Source of the DNA: Clostridium sp. NkU-1
GTDB lineage: Bacteria; Bacillota_A; Clostridia; Lachnospirales; Lachnospiraceae
Direction: 5' to 3'
Length of the DNA: 64,000 nt
Assembly (NCBI GenBank): GCA_001312405.1
Contig: BBDR01000012.1
Coordinates: 1 to 64,000 of the forward strand
Shown: positions 1 to 9,254 of the stretch, piece by piece
How the letters are laid out: each line of letters begins with the position of its first letter
How positions within the stretch are numbered: position 1 is the stretch's first letter
Program-made: the position numbers and the translations under genes
Notes under the pieces: model-generated
Told to the model about the DNA's origin: nothing
Seen by the model: the letters and a program-made list of their open reading frames with translations, nothing else
The model's database searches: none

Positions 1-262
1 TTTCCTTTAATTCTTTAAAATATTCCTCTACTCCGGTCAGGTCATCATTGTGAGCCAGAATATTGGCCGTGATATAGACCTTTACCCCTTTTTCGTGGGC
101 AAAGGCAATTCCTTCCCGGATCTCTTCTATTGAAAAATTCTTTGCCTTGGCACGGAGGCCAAAAGCTTCTCCTCCGATGTAGACAGCGTCTGCACCGTAA
201 ACTACCGCAGTTTTAAGTACATCCAGGCTGCCTGCCGGAATTAAAAGTTCGGTCTTTCTCAT
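1..262 (-). CDS. Peptidase U32 family protein, N-terminal part
   Basis: The first 87 codons of a U32 (collagenase-like) peptidase are present; the rest lies beyond the window edge. The protein opens with MRKTELLIPAGSLDVLKTAV and continues through GADAVYIGGEAFGLRA, the usual start of the U32 barrel. An AAGGA ribosome site lies before the ATG. B. subtilis has two U32 genes (yrrN, yrrO) directly after trmR, the same position as here. Family members are linked to RNA hydroxylation or collagen degradation; the exact role cannot be told from this fragment. Confidence 0.85.
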   Translation of the reverse strand, partial: MRKTELLIPAGSLDVLKTAVVYGADAVYIGGEAFGLRAKAKNFSIEEIREGIAFAHEKGVKVYITANILAHNDDLTGVEEYFKELKE

Positions 263-373
263 AAAAATCCTTTCTTGTGTCTATATTATGAAAACAAAAA
301 ATGTTTTCATAATCGGATGAACGGGCTAAAAAGCAGCCCTTTTATCTTCGCATACATTGCAAGTGAAGATAAG

Positions 374-1015
374 CTATATTAGAATGCTGACGGTTATGCC
401 ATCACCAATGGGTATAATGGTCGTTGTAAGCCGCTCAGAGTGCTTCAGCTCATATAAGTATTCCCGCATCCGTCCGTGAATGGTCCGGTTCCGGCGTTCC
501 ACCGCATAGCGGGATTCTATGATATCCCCATCCTGAAGGACATTGTCGGAAATCAGCATCCCCCGGGGGCCATAAGCTCTAAAATCCTCGGCAGCCACAA
601 AAGATACTGTCCCTTGGCCGCATCCATGAAAACAAGGTCAAAGGGGCCGGTAAGCCCCTTTAATATCTCCTGCGCATCTCCCTCAAGGAGGGTGATCCGC
701 TCCATCTCCCCGGCCTCTTTAAAATTTTCTTTGGCCTCTGGGATCCTTTTTTCATATTTTTCTATGGTGGTGATATGGCAGTCATGAGGCATGGCCTCTG
801 CCATTAAAAGGGTGGAATAACCGACCGCAGTTCCCACCTCTAAAATAGCCTTTGGCCTCATGGCAGCTATCATAGTCTGAAGGAAGGCAGCGGTCTCTTC
901 CCTGATAACCGGGACGCCTTCCTGCCTTGCCTTTTTTTCCGATTTTTGAAAGGAGCGGGCTTCTGTCTGTTTCCAGAGATTTGATATAATCCGTTATCCT
1001 GTCATTTACAATCAT
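374..1015 (-). CDS. trmR: SAM-dependent O-methyltransferase, TrmR/YrrM-like (frameshifted)
   Basis: Class I methyltransferase of the caffeoyl-CoA OMT type, about 213 residues. The glycine-rich SAM site reads ILEVGTAVGYSTL, followed by the acidic residue of motif II (TIEKYEKR) and FDLVFMDAAKGQY. B. subtilis TrmR methylates 5-hydroxyuridine at tRNA position 34, and the position after the MltG-like gene and before U32 peptidase genes matches. The ATG overlaps the stop of the upstream gene (ATGA). Two single-base disruptions break the frame: one at the T7 run 932-938 and one in the CCCCCGGGGG stretch near 562. Both look like sequence errors because all three frames encode conserved family sequence. 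Confidence 0.8.
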
Positions 1016-1408
1016 TTTTTCTCTTCCTTTTCCCCTGTATTCTCATTCATCATCTGAAGGATTTCCTTGGAGGTCATGGAAGTGTTAAAGGTATATCCTC
1101 CCGGATTTACCTTATAATCAAAAAAATTCCGCCTGTATGATAAAGGAATATTCATTGGATATTAAACCATTGTCCTTTAGAAGCTTCGCCGTCTGGACCA
1201 CAGAAGTTCCTTTGCTGATTGTTATTTCCTTATCCCGTCCCGGCTCTGTATCCACCGCAGAGGCGTAGAAAATATCATGGCCAAACTCATATCCTCTGGT
1301 GACTCCCTCATAAAGCAGAAGGATCACCAGGGCAAAGATAATAAGCCTGCTTGAAATCGCGATGACTGCTCCTGTAATTTTATTAATCTCTTTCGTTGCA
1401 CGGCTCAT
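1012..1408 (-). CDS. Short MltG/YceG-like membrane protein (frameshifted)
   Basis: About 131 residues: a short cytoplasmic start, one membrane helix (roughly residues 15-38), then an extracellular region with ITISKGTSVVQTAKLLKDNG and a terminal YKVNPGGYTFNTSMTSKEIL segment. These match the LysM-like subdomain of endolytic transglycosylase MltG, but the catalytic domain is absent. The ATG at 1408 follows an AGGAAG site. The frame breaks at the A7 run 1120-1126; removing one base restores the C-terminal part, which ends at a TGA overlapping the trmR start. It occupies the mltG (yrrL) position of B. subtilis. It probably has no lytic activity by itself. Confidence 0.7.
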
Positions 1409-1440
1409 ATCCTGCTTCCTTTCCTTTTTACTGTCCGTTT

Positions 1441-1533
1441 CACAGGACATAAAGGTATACCCGTAGGGTGTTTCCTTATTATCGCCCGCTTCTCAGGGCA
1501 TAAAGGTATGCCCGCAAGGTGTCTCGCCTTAAA
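1441..1533. repeat. Dispersed hairpin repeat, two tandem copies
   Basis: Two adjacent copies of the short motif GGCATAAAGGTATRCCCG, the second preceded by CGCCCGCTTCTCAGGGC, which can fold. Related copies occur at 9181, 10026, 18648, 26427, 47198 and 56863. It lies between the rnj stop and the MltG-like gene start. Confidence 0.6.
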
Positions 1534-1555
1534 GGTAGGGTTATCTTCCCCTGTG

Positions 1556-3222
1556 CTATACTTCCATAATGATCGGCAGAATCATAGGATTCCGTTTCAT
1601 CCGCTTCCATAAAAAGTCGCTTAAGCTGTCACGTATAACGTTCTTAATTTTCCCCCAGTCATTGACATGGCGTCGAGACAGTCAGAAACAGCTTCATTGA
1701 CAATGTTTCTGGCTTCCTCCATTAAATCCTCAGACTCACGCACATAAACAAATCCTCTGGACACAATATCCGGCCCAGCCAAAAGCTGATTGGAATATTT
1801 CTCCAGGGTCAGAACCACCACGATAATTCCGTTCTGGGCCAGGTTCTGCCTGTCTCTTAAAACAATATTTCCCACATCTCCGACACCAAGGCCGTCTACC
1901 AGGATTCCTCCTGCCTGGACATGGTCCACGATCTTCCAGGATTCCTGTCCCAGCTCAACCACATCACCGGAGGACATGACGATCACATTCTCCTTGGGGG
2001 TTCCCATCGCCTGAACCAGATTTTTCTGGGCCATGATATGACGGTATTCGCCGTGAACCGGAATGGCGTATTTGGGACGGACCAGGGCATACATCAGCTT
2101 AATTTCCTCCTGGCATGCATGTCCGGATACATGGGTATCATCGCTGATTACCTCTGCGCCCTTCATGGAAAGCTCGTTAATGACCTTGGAAACAGCCTTT
2201 TCATTGCCAGGAATCGGATGAGAGCTTAAAATAATTACATCACTTGGCTTAATGGAAATCTTCTTATGAGTGCTGCTTGCCATTCGGGAAAGGGCTGCCA
2301 TGGATTCTCCCTGGCTTCCGGTGGTGATGAGAACGGTCTGCTCATCGGGATAATTTTTTAACTGATCGATTTCAATCAGGGTTCCATCAGGAATATTTAT
2401 ATAGCCAAGCTCACTGGCCGTGCCGATCACATTGACCATGCTGCGGCCCTCTACCACTACCTTGCGTCCATACTTGGCAGCAGAATTGATGACCTGCTGC
2501 ACCCGGTCCACGTTTGAGGCAAAGGTGGCAACAATGATGCGGTTATTCTTATGGTCTGCAAAAATGTTATCAAAGGTTTTTCCCACGGTCTTTTCCGAGG
2601 GAGTGAACCCTGCTCTCGTAGCATTGGTGCTGTCACACATCAGGCCAGAACGCCCTTCTTGCCCAGCTCGGCAAACCGCTCCAAATCAGCCGGTTCCCCG
2701 AATACCGGAGTATAATCAATCTTAAAATCGCCTGTATGCAAAATCACGCCGGCCGGAGAAAAAATGGCAAGGGCGGAGGCATCGGCGATGCTGTGGTTTG
2801 TCTTAATAAATTCAATACGGAAACATCCTAAGTTTACGGACTGTCCGTGCTTGATCACCTTTCTCTTGGTGTTTTTCAGTAAATTATGTTCTTTCAGTTT
2901 GTTCTCGATCAGGGCAATGGTAAGCTTTGTTCCGTATACCGGTACATTAATATCCCTTAAGATATAAGGAAGGGCGCCTATATGGTCCTCGTGGCCATGG
3001 GTGATTAAAAATCCCTTTACCTTATCGATGTTCTGTTTCAGATAAGAGACATCCGGTATCACCAGATCGATTCCAAGCATATCATCCGTGGGGAATGCCA
3101 GTCCGCAGTCCACTATGATGATGCTGTCTTCACATTCAAAAGCAGTGATATTCATACCGATCTGCTCCATTCCGCCTAAAGGATGATTTTAACTTTCGCG
3201 TTGCTGTCTTGTTTTTTTTCAA
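1556..3222 (-). CDS. rnj: Ribonuclease J (frameshifted)
   Basis: Metallo-beta-lactamase/beta-CASP ribonuclease of about 555 residues, with 5'-3' exonuclease and endonuclease activity in mRNA decay and rRNA maturation. The metal-binding motif ITHGHEDHIGALP, the GAEVISDDTHVSGHA beta-CASP motif and the C-terminal ISDFLWKR-type region are all present. A TTG at 3222 follows a GGAGGT site and gives a lysine-rich start running into KIIPLGGMEQIG. Four single-base losses are inferred: the A8 run near 3212-3219, CC near 3176, CC near 2646 and near 1670. The true C-terminus (MILPIIMEV) ends at 1556. Splitting at 2640 creates an overlapping ATG that mimics a second gene. Confidence 0.85.
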
Positions 3223-3237
3223 TATTTTACCTCCATC

Positions 3238-3705
3238 TTATGATTTTCCGTCCTGTTCTTCTTCCATTGCCTCCCGGCATTCCCTGCAATACCCGTGCAG
3301 CTTCACTTCATGATCGGTAACAAGAAAACCTGTCCTGTCAAGAAGGGCCTGCTCCAGCGTATCCAGTAAATCGCCTTGAAAGGAAAATACGTTTCCGCAT
3401 CGGTTGCAAATCGCGTGGTGATGGTGATGTCTGGACTCACGATCCAAGCCCCCTAATTCGTAGCGGGCGAATCCATCGTCAAAACTGACCTTGTCAATTA
3501 CTGATAAATCCACCAGTACCTGCACGGTCCTGTAAATCGTGGCAAGCCCAATCTCCGGGCACTTCTGCCTGGCCAGATCATAGATCTCTTCCGCAGTCAG
3601 ATGCTGCCCGGGGCGCTCTGCCATGAGCTCCAGTACCAGCATGCGCTGGTTGGTCACCTTGAGTCCTTTCTCTCGGAGCATATTTTTAAATATTTCCTGT
3701 TTCAT
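3238..3705 (-). CDS. Fur-family metal-dependent transcriptional repressor
   Basis: About 155 residues, complete. An N-terminal winged helix (GLKVTNQRMLVLELMAE... LATIYRTVQVL) is followed by the histidine-rich metal site RHHHHHAICNRCG and a second CxxC (CRECRE), the structural zinc site. The ATG at 3705 is preferred because GAGGGAC lies 6 bases upstream. Family members sense iron, zinc or peroxide; the sequence does not allow a choice between Fur, Zur and PerR. It sits between rnj and the DUF1292 gene in an operon, an arrangement common in Lachnospiraceae. Confidence 0.9.
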   Translation of the reverse strand: MKQEIFKNMLREKGLKVTNQRMLVLELMAERPGQHLTAEEIYDLARQKCPEIGLATIYRTVQVLVDLSVIDKVSFDDGFARYELGGLDRESRHHHHHAICNRCGNVFSFQGDLLDTLEQALLDRTGFLVTDHEVKLHGYCRECREAMEEEQDGKS

Positions 3706-3730
3706 GCAACAGTCCCTCAATTACTCACCA

Positions 3731-4012
3731 TTAGATTTCAATATCCACATCTGCTCCGTCAAGCAGTTCGGAAAATATCTTAAATAAATAATCTATCTCG
3801 TTATCATCCTCTACAAACTCATACAAAGCCTGGATGTCTTCCTGCTTTGACAAATCCTTTAAGATGTAACATTCGCCTTCGTCATCCTCATCTGCCGCAT
3901 CAGTTACCAGCAGATAATTCATCCCATTAATTCTGGTTTCTTCCAGAACGTAAAACTCCACGGTTTCCCCTGAATCTGTTGTCAGGGTAATTTTCTTTTC
4001 TTCACTGTTCAT
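3731..4012 (-). CDS. DUF1292 family protein (YrzB-like)
   Basis: Small acidic protein of 93 residues, complete, beginning [20 protein letters not shown] with a run of Asp/Glu in the centre ([12 protein letters not shown]). It matches the DUF1292 family found immediately after ruvX in Firmicutes; its function is unknown. Its ATG lies inside the last codons of ruvX (11-bp overlap), with an AGGAGACAGG ribosome site, so translation is probably coupled. Confidence 0.85.
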   Translation of the reverse strand: MNSEEKKITLTTDSGETVEFYVLEETRINGMNYLLVTDAADEDDEGECYILKDLSKQEDIQALYEFVEDDNEIDYLFKIFSELLDGADVDIEI

Positions 4013-4442
4013 TTCCTGTCTCCTGCCTTAAGCTGTCCAGATAGCCCTGCAGGATCAGTCCTGCCGCCACCTTATCAATGACTGCCTTGCGGTGTTCCCG
4101 TCTTACACCGCTTTCCTGTAATATTCTTTCCGACGCCACGGTTGTAAGCCTCTCATCCCAGAGGATGACGGTAAGTCCGGTACGCCTCATGAGCATCTCT
4201 TTAAACTGCTCTGTTTTCTCGGCCCGGTCACCGACCGAATTATTCATATTTTTAGGATAACCGAGGACAATGGCTTCAATCTCATATTCCCGGATCAGTT
4301 CCTCAATCCGGGCACAGGTCTTTCTCAGTTTATTCTCGTCTTCTCTCGTAATTGTCTCCACTCCCTGGGCTGTTATACCAAGTAAGTCGGAAACTGCAAC
4401 TCCTACAGTTTTAGAACCGTAATCAAGCCCCATAATCCTCAT
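4002..4442 (-). CDS. ruvX: Holliday junction resolvase-like nuclease RuvX/YqgF
   Basis: RNase H-fold protein of 146 residues starting [20 protein letters not shown], the typical first strand with the catalytic Asp; [14 protein letters not shown] and a C-terminal [14 protein letters not shown] follow. The start at 4442 is chosen because GGAGG lies 6 bases upstream. Members process the 5' end of pre-16S rRNA (E. coli YqgF) or act on junction DNA. The ireB-ruvX-DUF1292 order is the same as yrzL-yrrK-yrzB in B. subtilis. Confidence 0.92.
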   Translation of the reverse strand: MRIMGLDYGSKTVGVAVSDLLGITAQGVETITREDENKLRKTCARIEELIREYEIEAIVLGYPKNMNNSVGDRAEKTEQFKEMLMRRTGLTVILWDERLTTVASERILQESGVRREHRKAVIDKVAAGLILQGYLDSLRQETGNEQ

Positions 4443-4518
4443 ATTTTCCTCCAAGCTGCTCCTCTTCCAATCTTTATGCAACAAAAGAAAGCTGGTCTAA
4501 AGCCAACCGTATAAAAAC

Positions 4519-4556
4519 AAACTGTCAGACTCCGCCTTCGTTCACTTCATCTGACA
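4519..4556. other. Inverted repeat between ireB and ruvX
   Basis: CTGTCAGA and TCTGACAG form an 8-bp perfect stem with a long loop. No U-tract follows in the minus direction, so it is more likely an RNA-processing or attenuator hairpin than a strong terminator. Confidence 0.35.
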
Positions 4557-4581
4557 GCTAGACTTATGATTATTCACAGCC

Positions 4582-4842
4582 TTATTTCAACATCGTATTA
4601 ATATATACCCTCATAAGCTCTTCCAAAATCTCATCCCGCTCCACTTTCATGATAAGACTTCTGGCGTTCTTATGGCTGGTAATATAAGTAGGATCTCCTG
4701 ACATAATATAGCCTACGATCTGGTTGATAGGATTATAGCCCTTCTCAGTAAGGGCTATATAAACCTGCTCCAGTACCTGGCTTACATTTAGTTTATTTTC
4801 CTGCACTGCCTTGAAAAATTGCGTATTATGAATATCGCCCAT
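4582..4842 (-). CDS. ireB: IreB family regulatory phosphoprotein (DUF965/UPF0297)
   Basis: Complete protein of 86 residues: MGDIHNTQFFKAVQENKLNV, then QVLEQVYIALTEKGYNPINQ and IVGYIMSGDPTYITSHKNAR, the highly conserved UPF0297 core. In Enterococcus faecalis IreB is a substrate of the PASTA kinase IreK and affects cephalosporin tolerance. The ATG at 4842 gives a better AAAGGA spacing than the GTG three codons upstream. It is the first gene of the minus-strand operon ending at trmR. Confidence 0.93.
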   Translation of the reverse strand: MGDIHNTQFFKAVQENKLNVSQVLEQVYIALTEKGYNPINQIVGYIMSGDPTYITSHKNARSLIMKVERDEILEELMRVYINTMLK

Positions 4843-4872
4843 GTTTCTCACGTCCTTTAACTGTTCTACTAT

Positions 4873-4901
4873 ATTCTAAACCAAAATATTGGATTCGGCA
4901 A
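4873..4901 (-). promoter_or_regulatory. Predicted sigma-A promoter of the ireB operon
   Basis: On the minus strand TTGCCG and TAGAAT are separated by 17 bases, about 30 bases upstream of ireB. Confidence 0.5.
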
Positions 4902-4922
4902 GCCAAAAATAAAATTTGTCTC

Positions 4923-6288
4923 TTAATGCTTTAAAAATGCCACTTCATCATTCATCATTTCTGTTAGAGTTCCCTCTATTATCACGCCCTTTAAGCCCTC
5001 TTCAAAGGGAACCACGGCCTTCACATATTCTCTGGTATGGCCGATCATATAACGGACGTCATTTAACCAGTATTCCTCTTCCATGAGCACCTCTGTCCTG
5101 GAACCCAGACATGACTTCCGGTACTCAAGGGACATTTCCCTTTCCAGGCAGAGAAGCTCATTGCTGCGTTCCGCCTTTATGGATTCCGGTACCTGATCCG
5201 GCATCACCGCTGCCCTTGTACCGTTTCTTTTGGAATATTTAAAAACATGCATCTCATAGAACCGGACATTTTTTTAAATATTCCCTTGTCATCCGGAATT
5301 CCTCTTCTGTTTCTCCCGGAAACCCTACGATCACATCAGTGGTAATGGCAGGATTTTTAAATGCCTTCCGCAAAATCCGGCAGCGGTTCAAATAATCCTC
5401 TGTGGTATAGTGGCGGTTCATCCTCTTTAAAGTATCATCGCATCCGCTTTGAAGGGATAAATGGAAATGGGGACATATTTTATCAAGTCCTGCAAGCGCC
5501 GACGCAAACTCTTCGGTCACAATCCTTGGTTCCAGAGAACCAAGACGGATCCGTTCTAAGCCTTCCACTTCGTGGATGCTCCGGATCAGATCCAGAAGGG
5601 TAAGACGCTCTTCCTCTGGAAAATCCTTTCCATAAGAGCTTAAATGGATTCCTGTAAGCACAATCTCCTGGTATCCGGAAGTGGTCAGACGTTTGACCTC
5701 TTCTACCACCTCAGCAGGCTTCCGGCTTCTCACCCGTCCTCTGGTATAAGGTATGATGCAATAGCTGCAAAACTGGTTGCAGCCATCCTGAACCTTAATA
5801 AATGCCCTGGTATGGTCTGAAATCCTGTCAATGGACAGATTCTCGTATTCCCTGGTATCATTGATGTCAATAATATTTTCCACCCCTTTATCAGGTGTAT
5901 AAGTATGCTTATCGGGTGCTTCTTCTTCCTCCGTCTTCTTCCTTTGGGCAAAGTAGTCATCCAGAATGGAAACCAGCTCAGTCTTTTTGTTGTTGCCTAC
6001 GACCAGATCCACCGCTTCATCCTTTTTAAGCTCTTCTCCTGCTGCCTGAACGTAGCATCCGGCCGCCACGACCACTGCCTCCGGATTCATTTTCTTTGCT
6101 CTGTGAAGCATCTGTCTGGACTTGCGGTCCGCGATATTTGTTACGGAACACGTATTAATGATATAAACATCGGCCCCTTCCGCAAAGGGAACGATCTCAT
6201 ATCCGGCGCTTTCAAGAAGCTGCTGCATGGCCTCTGTTTCATAGGAATTAACCTTGCATCCAAGATTATGCAGGGCTGCCTTTTTCAT
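4923..6288 (-). CDS. mtaB: tRNA t6A37 methylthiotransferase MtaB (frameshifted)
   Basis: Radical SAM methylthiotransferase that converts t6A to ms2t6A at tRNA position 37. The N-terminal UPF0004 domain holds cysteines for one Fe-S cluster (NLGCKVN, INTCSVTN, AAGCYVQ). The radical SAM motif CNQFCSYCIIPYTRGR lies near residue 165, and a TRAM-like domain follows at the C-terminus. About 454 residues. The frame breaks at the A7/T7 run 5269-5275; removing one base joins EYLK to VRFYEMHVFKYS. In B. subtilis mtaB (yqeV) is the last gene of the dnaK locus; here it follows rsmE after an insertion of thiI, a desulfurase and an HPr-like gene. Confidence 0.9.
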
Positions 6289-6347
6289 CTTGTTTTCTCC
6301 TATCTAAATAATCAGTTTATTTTCCGTATTTTCATGTAAAATTACCA

Positions 6348-6376
6348 TTGACTTTTATACAATATATCAGTAGTAT
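6348..6376 (+). promoter_or_regulatory. Predicted promoter of the HPr-like gene
   Basis: TTGACT and TAGTAT with a 17-base spacer on the plus strand. An AAGGAGG ribosome site and ATG follow at 6445. Confidence 0.5.
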
Positions 6377-6444
6377 TGAAGAGAAAAAGGGGCGGTCCCT
6401 CATTTTAATTTAAATAAAAAAGCTCACTTAAGGAGGTTTTTCAC

Positions 6445-6678
6445 ATGAAAACAGTTCGTATATCTTTAAATTCCATCGATAAAGTAAAATCTTTTGTAAA
6501 TGATTTGACAAAATTTGACACTGACTTTGATCTTGTTTCCGGCAGATACGTAATTGACGCAAAATCTATTATGGGCATCTTCAGCCTGGATCTTTCCAAA
6601 CCCATCGATTTAAATATCCACTCTGAAAATAATGCCGATGAAATCTTAAACGTTTTATCTCCATATATTGTAGATTAA
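6445..6678 (+). CDS. HPr-like domain protein lacking the active-site histidine
   Basis: 77-residue protein with the HPr fold pattern. Residues 40-50 (KSIMGIFSLDL) match the HPr region around regulatory Ser46, with Ser at position 41. Where HPr has the HARPA phosphorylation loop this protein has SIDKV, so the PEP/EI-phosphorylated histidine is missing. By comparison with Crh of B. subtilis, which has Gln at that position but keeps Ser46, it may act in regulation rather than sugar transport; that is inference. Its promoter, ribosome site and terminator make it a single-gene unit on the opposite strand from its neighbours. Confidence 0.75.
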   Translation: MKTVRISLNSIDKVKSFVNDLTKFDTDFDLVSGRYVIDAKSIMGIFSLDLSKPIDLNIHSENNADEILNVLSPYIVD

Positions 6679-6703
6679 TAAGTCACGCATTACGTTTTAA
6701 AAC

Positions 6704-6748
6704 GGGGTCCGGCCTTTTCCAGAAGAGAGCCGGACCCCAATTTTATTT
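6704..6748. terminator. Bidirectional terminator between HPr-like gene and thiI
   Basis: GGGGTCCGGC and GCCGGACCCC form a perfect 10-bp stem. T-rich sequence follows on the plus strand. It separates the convergent HPr-like gene and thiI. Confidence 0.85.
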
Positions 6749-6753
6749 TTCCT

Positions 6754-7932
6754 TTAACACCAAACCTTTTCTACCGTGCTTATGGCCGTTTCTACCAGTT
6801 CTTCAATCTTTTCTTCTAACTTTTCCTCTGACCGCTCAATCATCTTCAAACTCGGCTTCGTCACCGGATGCTTTGCTACAAAAATGGTGCAGCAATCCTC
6901 AAAAGGAAGCACAGAAGTCTCATAAGTACCGATCTTTTCCGATACATCCACGATTTCCTGTTTATCAAAGCCGATGACAGGGCGGAATACCGGCATGGTG
7001 GTGGCTGCATCCGTAGCTGCCAGTGACTGCATGGTCTGGGAAGCCACCTGTCCAATGCTCTCTCCTGTAATAAGGGCCATGGCACCGCTATCTCCTGCCA
7101 GCCGCTCTGCAATCCGCATCATATAACGCCTCATGATGATGGTAAGCTCCTCATGGGGGCATTTATCATAAATATACAGCTGGATGTCCGTAAAATTCAC
7201 AATATGAAGATGTATCGGCCCGGAATATTTAGAAACCAGCTTGGCCAAATCGATGACTTTCTGCTTGGCCCGCTCGCTGGTATATGGCGGCGCATGGAAG
7301 TAAACGGCATCGATCTTAACTCCGCGCTTTGCGATCATGTAGCCTGCTACCGGGCTGTCGATACCGCCGGACAAAAGAAGCATGGCTTTTCCATTGGTTC
7401 CTACCGGCATGCCGCCCGGACCTGGGATGGTATGGGAGTAAATATTGATCTTATTCCGGACTTCCACACGAAGCATCACCTCCGGCTTATGGACATCAAC
7501 CTTTGTCTCAGGAAATGCATGAAGTACCAATTCCCCAAGATCCCGGTTGATCTGCTCCGAATTTACCGGATACTTTTTGTTTCCTCTGCGGGCATTGACC
7601 TTAAAGGTGAAATTCTTATCTTCATAGAATTCATCCACATAGGACAGCACCTGCTTCTTTAAATCTTCATATCCATTGTCCTCCACCTGGACCATGGGAC
7701 AGATGGCGGCAATGCCGAAAATGCATTTAAAAGCTTCTATAACCTCATCAAAATCATAGTCCGACTCTGCTGTTACATAGATACGTCCTGATTCCTTGGA
7801 AACCACAAAATCACCGTCTACTCTCTTTAAAGAATGGCGGATCTGAGCCACCAGGGCATCCTCAAACAGATAACGGTTTTTTCCTTTTACTCCGATCTCT
7901 GCATATTTAATTAAAAATGATTGATATTGCAT
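6754..7932 (-). CDS. thiI: tRNA 4-thiouridine synthetase ThiI
   Basis: 392 residues, complete. It has an N-terminal ferredoxin-like and THUMP RNA-binding region (about 1-165) and a PP-loop ATP site SGGIDSPVAG at residues 188-197. It activates U8 of tRNA for sulfur transfer. The C-terminal rhodanese domain of the E. coli protein is absent, as in Bacillus, where the neighbouring desulfurase delivers persulfide directly. Here a cysteine desulfurase gene lies just upstream in the same orientation, matching the nifZ-thiI pair. An AAAGGA site precedes the ATG. Confidence 0.95.
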   Translation of the reverse strand: MQYQSFLIKYAEIGVKGKNRYLFEDALVAQIRHSLKRVDGDFVVSKESGRIYVTAESDYDFDEVIEAFKCIFGIAAICPMVQVEDNGYEDLKKQVLSYVDEFYEDKNFTFKVNARRGNKKYPVNSEQINRDLGELVLHAFPETKVDVHKPEVMLRVEVRNKINIYSHTIPGPGGMPVGTNGKAMLLLSGGIDSPVAGYMIAKRGVKIDAVYFHAPPYTSERAKQKVIDLAKLVSKYSGPIHLHIVNFTDIQLYIYDKCPHEELTIIMRRYMMRIAERLAGDSGAMALITGESIGQVASQTMQSLAATDAATTMPVFRPVIGFDKQEIVDVSEKIGTYETSVLPFEDCCTIFVAKHPVTKPSLKMIERSEEKLEEKIEELVETAISTVEKVWC

Positions 7933-7980
7933 CTGTTATCCTTTCCTCTTTCCTGCCATGGTTACCCGGCAGGCTTTTTC

Positions 7981-9136
7981 CTAGCCTCTCTGATACCGCC
8001 TTAAAACAGGCATAAGTTCCTTAAGCACATCAATACAGTAATCTATTTCCTCTTTGGTGTTATAAACCCCGAAGCTGAAACGCAGCGTGGAATCCAGAAG
8101 CTCAGGCTTTACGCCGATTCCTTTTAGCGTCCCGCTGACAGCCGGATGGTTGGAAGAGCAGGCAGACCCGGAGGACACATAAATGTCCCTTTCTTCCAGG
8201 GCATGCAAAAGCACTTCGCTTCGGATACCCAAAAAGCTTGCGCTGACGATTTGAGGCGCCGACAAATCACCGGGAAGGCTGTTTACGGTGACCCCGTCGA
8301 TTTCTGAAAACCTGTCTATCATGTAATCCTTAAGGGCGATCATGGACTTCATCTTCTCTCCGTGATCCGTATACATGATTTTGGCCGCCACGCCCATGCC
8401 TGCGACTCCCGGAACGTTTTCCGTACCGGAACGCATGCCTCTCTGCTGGCCGCTCCATAAATCAGAGGTCTTATTTTCACTCTCTGGTCAATGTATAAAA
8501 ATCCCACTCCCTTTGGTCCATGTATCTTATGGGCACTGACGGATAAAAGGTCAATTCCCTGGCGCTTTGGCCGGATGACAAATTTTCCGTAAGCCTGAAT
8601 GGCGTCCACATGAAACAGGATGGAGGGATTCTTCTTTTTTTTATGGCCTTTGAAATGGCTTCAATCGGTTCCACTGCGCCGATTTCATTATTCACATACA
8701 TAATGGATACCAGAATGGTTTCCGGGCGGATAGCTGCCTCCAGTTCTTCCAGGCGGATATGCCCATGGGCATCCACAGGAAGATAGGTTACGGAAAAGCC
8801 CTGTTCCTCTAAAAATGCCAGGGAATTATATACAGAGGCATGTTCAATGCCGGTACTGATGATGTGGTTTCCCGCTCTTTTATTGGCCATGGCAGTCTCG
8901 ATCAGGGCCATATTGTTGGATTCTGAGCCGCCGGAGGTAAAAACAATCTCCTTTGGCGCGACTTTTAACGTCCCGGCTATGATCTCCGCAGCTTCCTTAA
9001 TATATCGTTCCGCTTCCATTCCCTTCTTATGCTTGGCGGAAGGATTTCCATAGTCTTCCGTCATGATCTTTACAACAATATCTTTTACCGGCTCCAACAC
9101 TCTGGTTGTGGCCGAATTATCAAAATAGGCTTCCAT
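7981..9136 (-). CDS. Cysteine desulfurase, NifS/IscS family, partner of ThiI (frameshifted)
   Basis: PLP-dependent aminotransferase class V enzyme of about 385 residues that takes sulfur from cysteine. Visible are the N-terminal YFDNSATTRVLEPV, the PLP lysine in SVSAHKIHGPKGVGF and the catalytic cysteine loop SSGSACSSNHP. The ATG at 9136 follows AAAGGAAGG. The frame breaks at the T8 run 8635-8642 and near 8452, where a G appears lost before GGQQRGMRSGTENV. Position next to thiI suggests it supplies sulfur for s4U in tRNA (NifZ role) rather than being the general IscS. Confidence 0.88.
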
Positions 9137-9180
9137 ATATGGCCCTTCCTTTCCTCTTGCAGCCCCTGTTTCCAGGCAGA

Positions 9181-9250
9181 GCCCGCCCCGCTTTACAGCA
9201 TGCCCCGCACCACCGGGCATTAAGGGATACCCCAGGGTGTTTCCCTGGAT
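9181..9250. repeat. Dispersed hairpin repeat copy
   Basis: GCCCGCCCCGCTTTACAG-type start, a GGGCATTAAGGGATACCCC core and a closing GGTGTTTCCC segment, related to the other copies. It lies between the rsmE stop and the desulfurase start. Confidence 0.5.
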
Positions 9251-9254
9251 CCTG

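Noticed and set aside
1621..3170. RNase J as two overlapping, translationally coupled genes (GCCTGATG overlap)
   Set aside because: Both halves are parts of one conserved domain architecture, and adding one C gives a continuous protein. Three more indels of the same kind occur in the gene.
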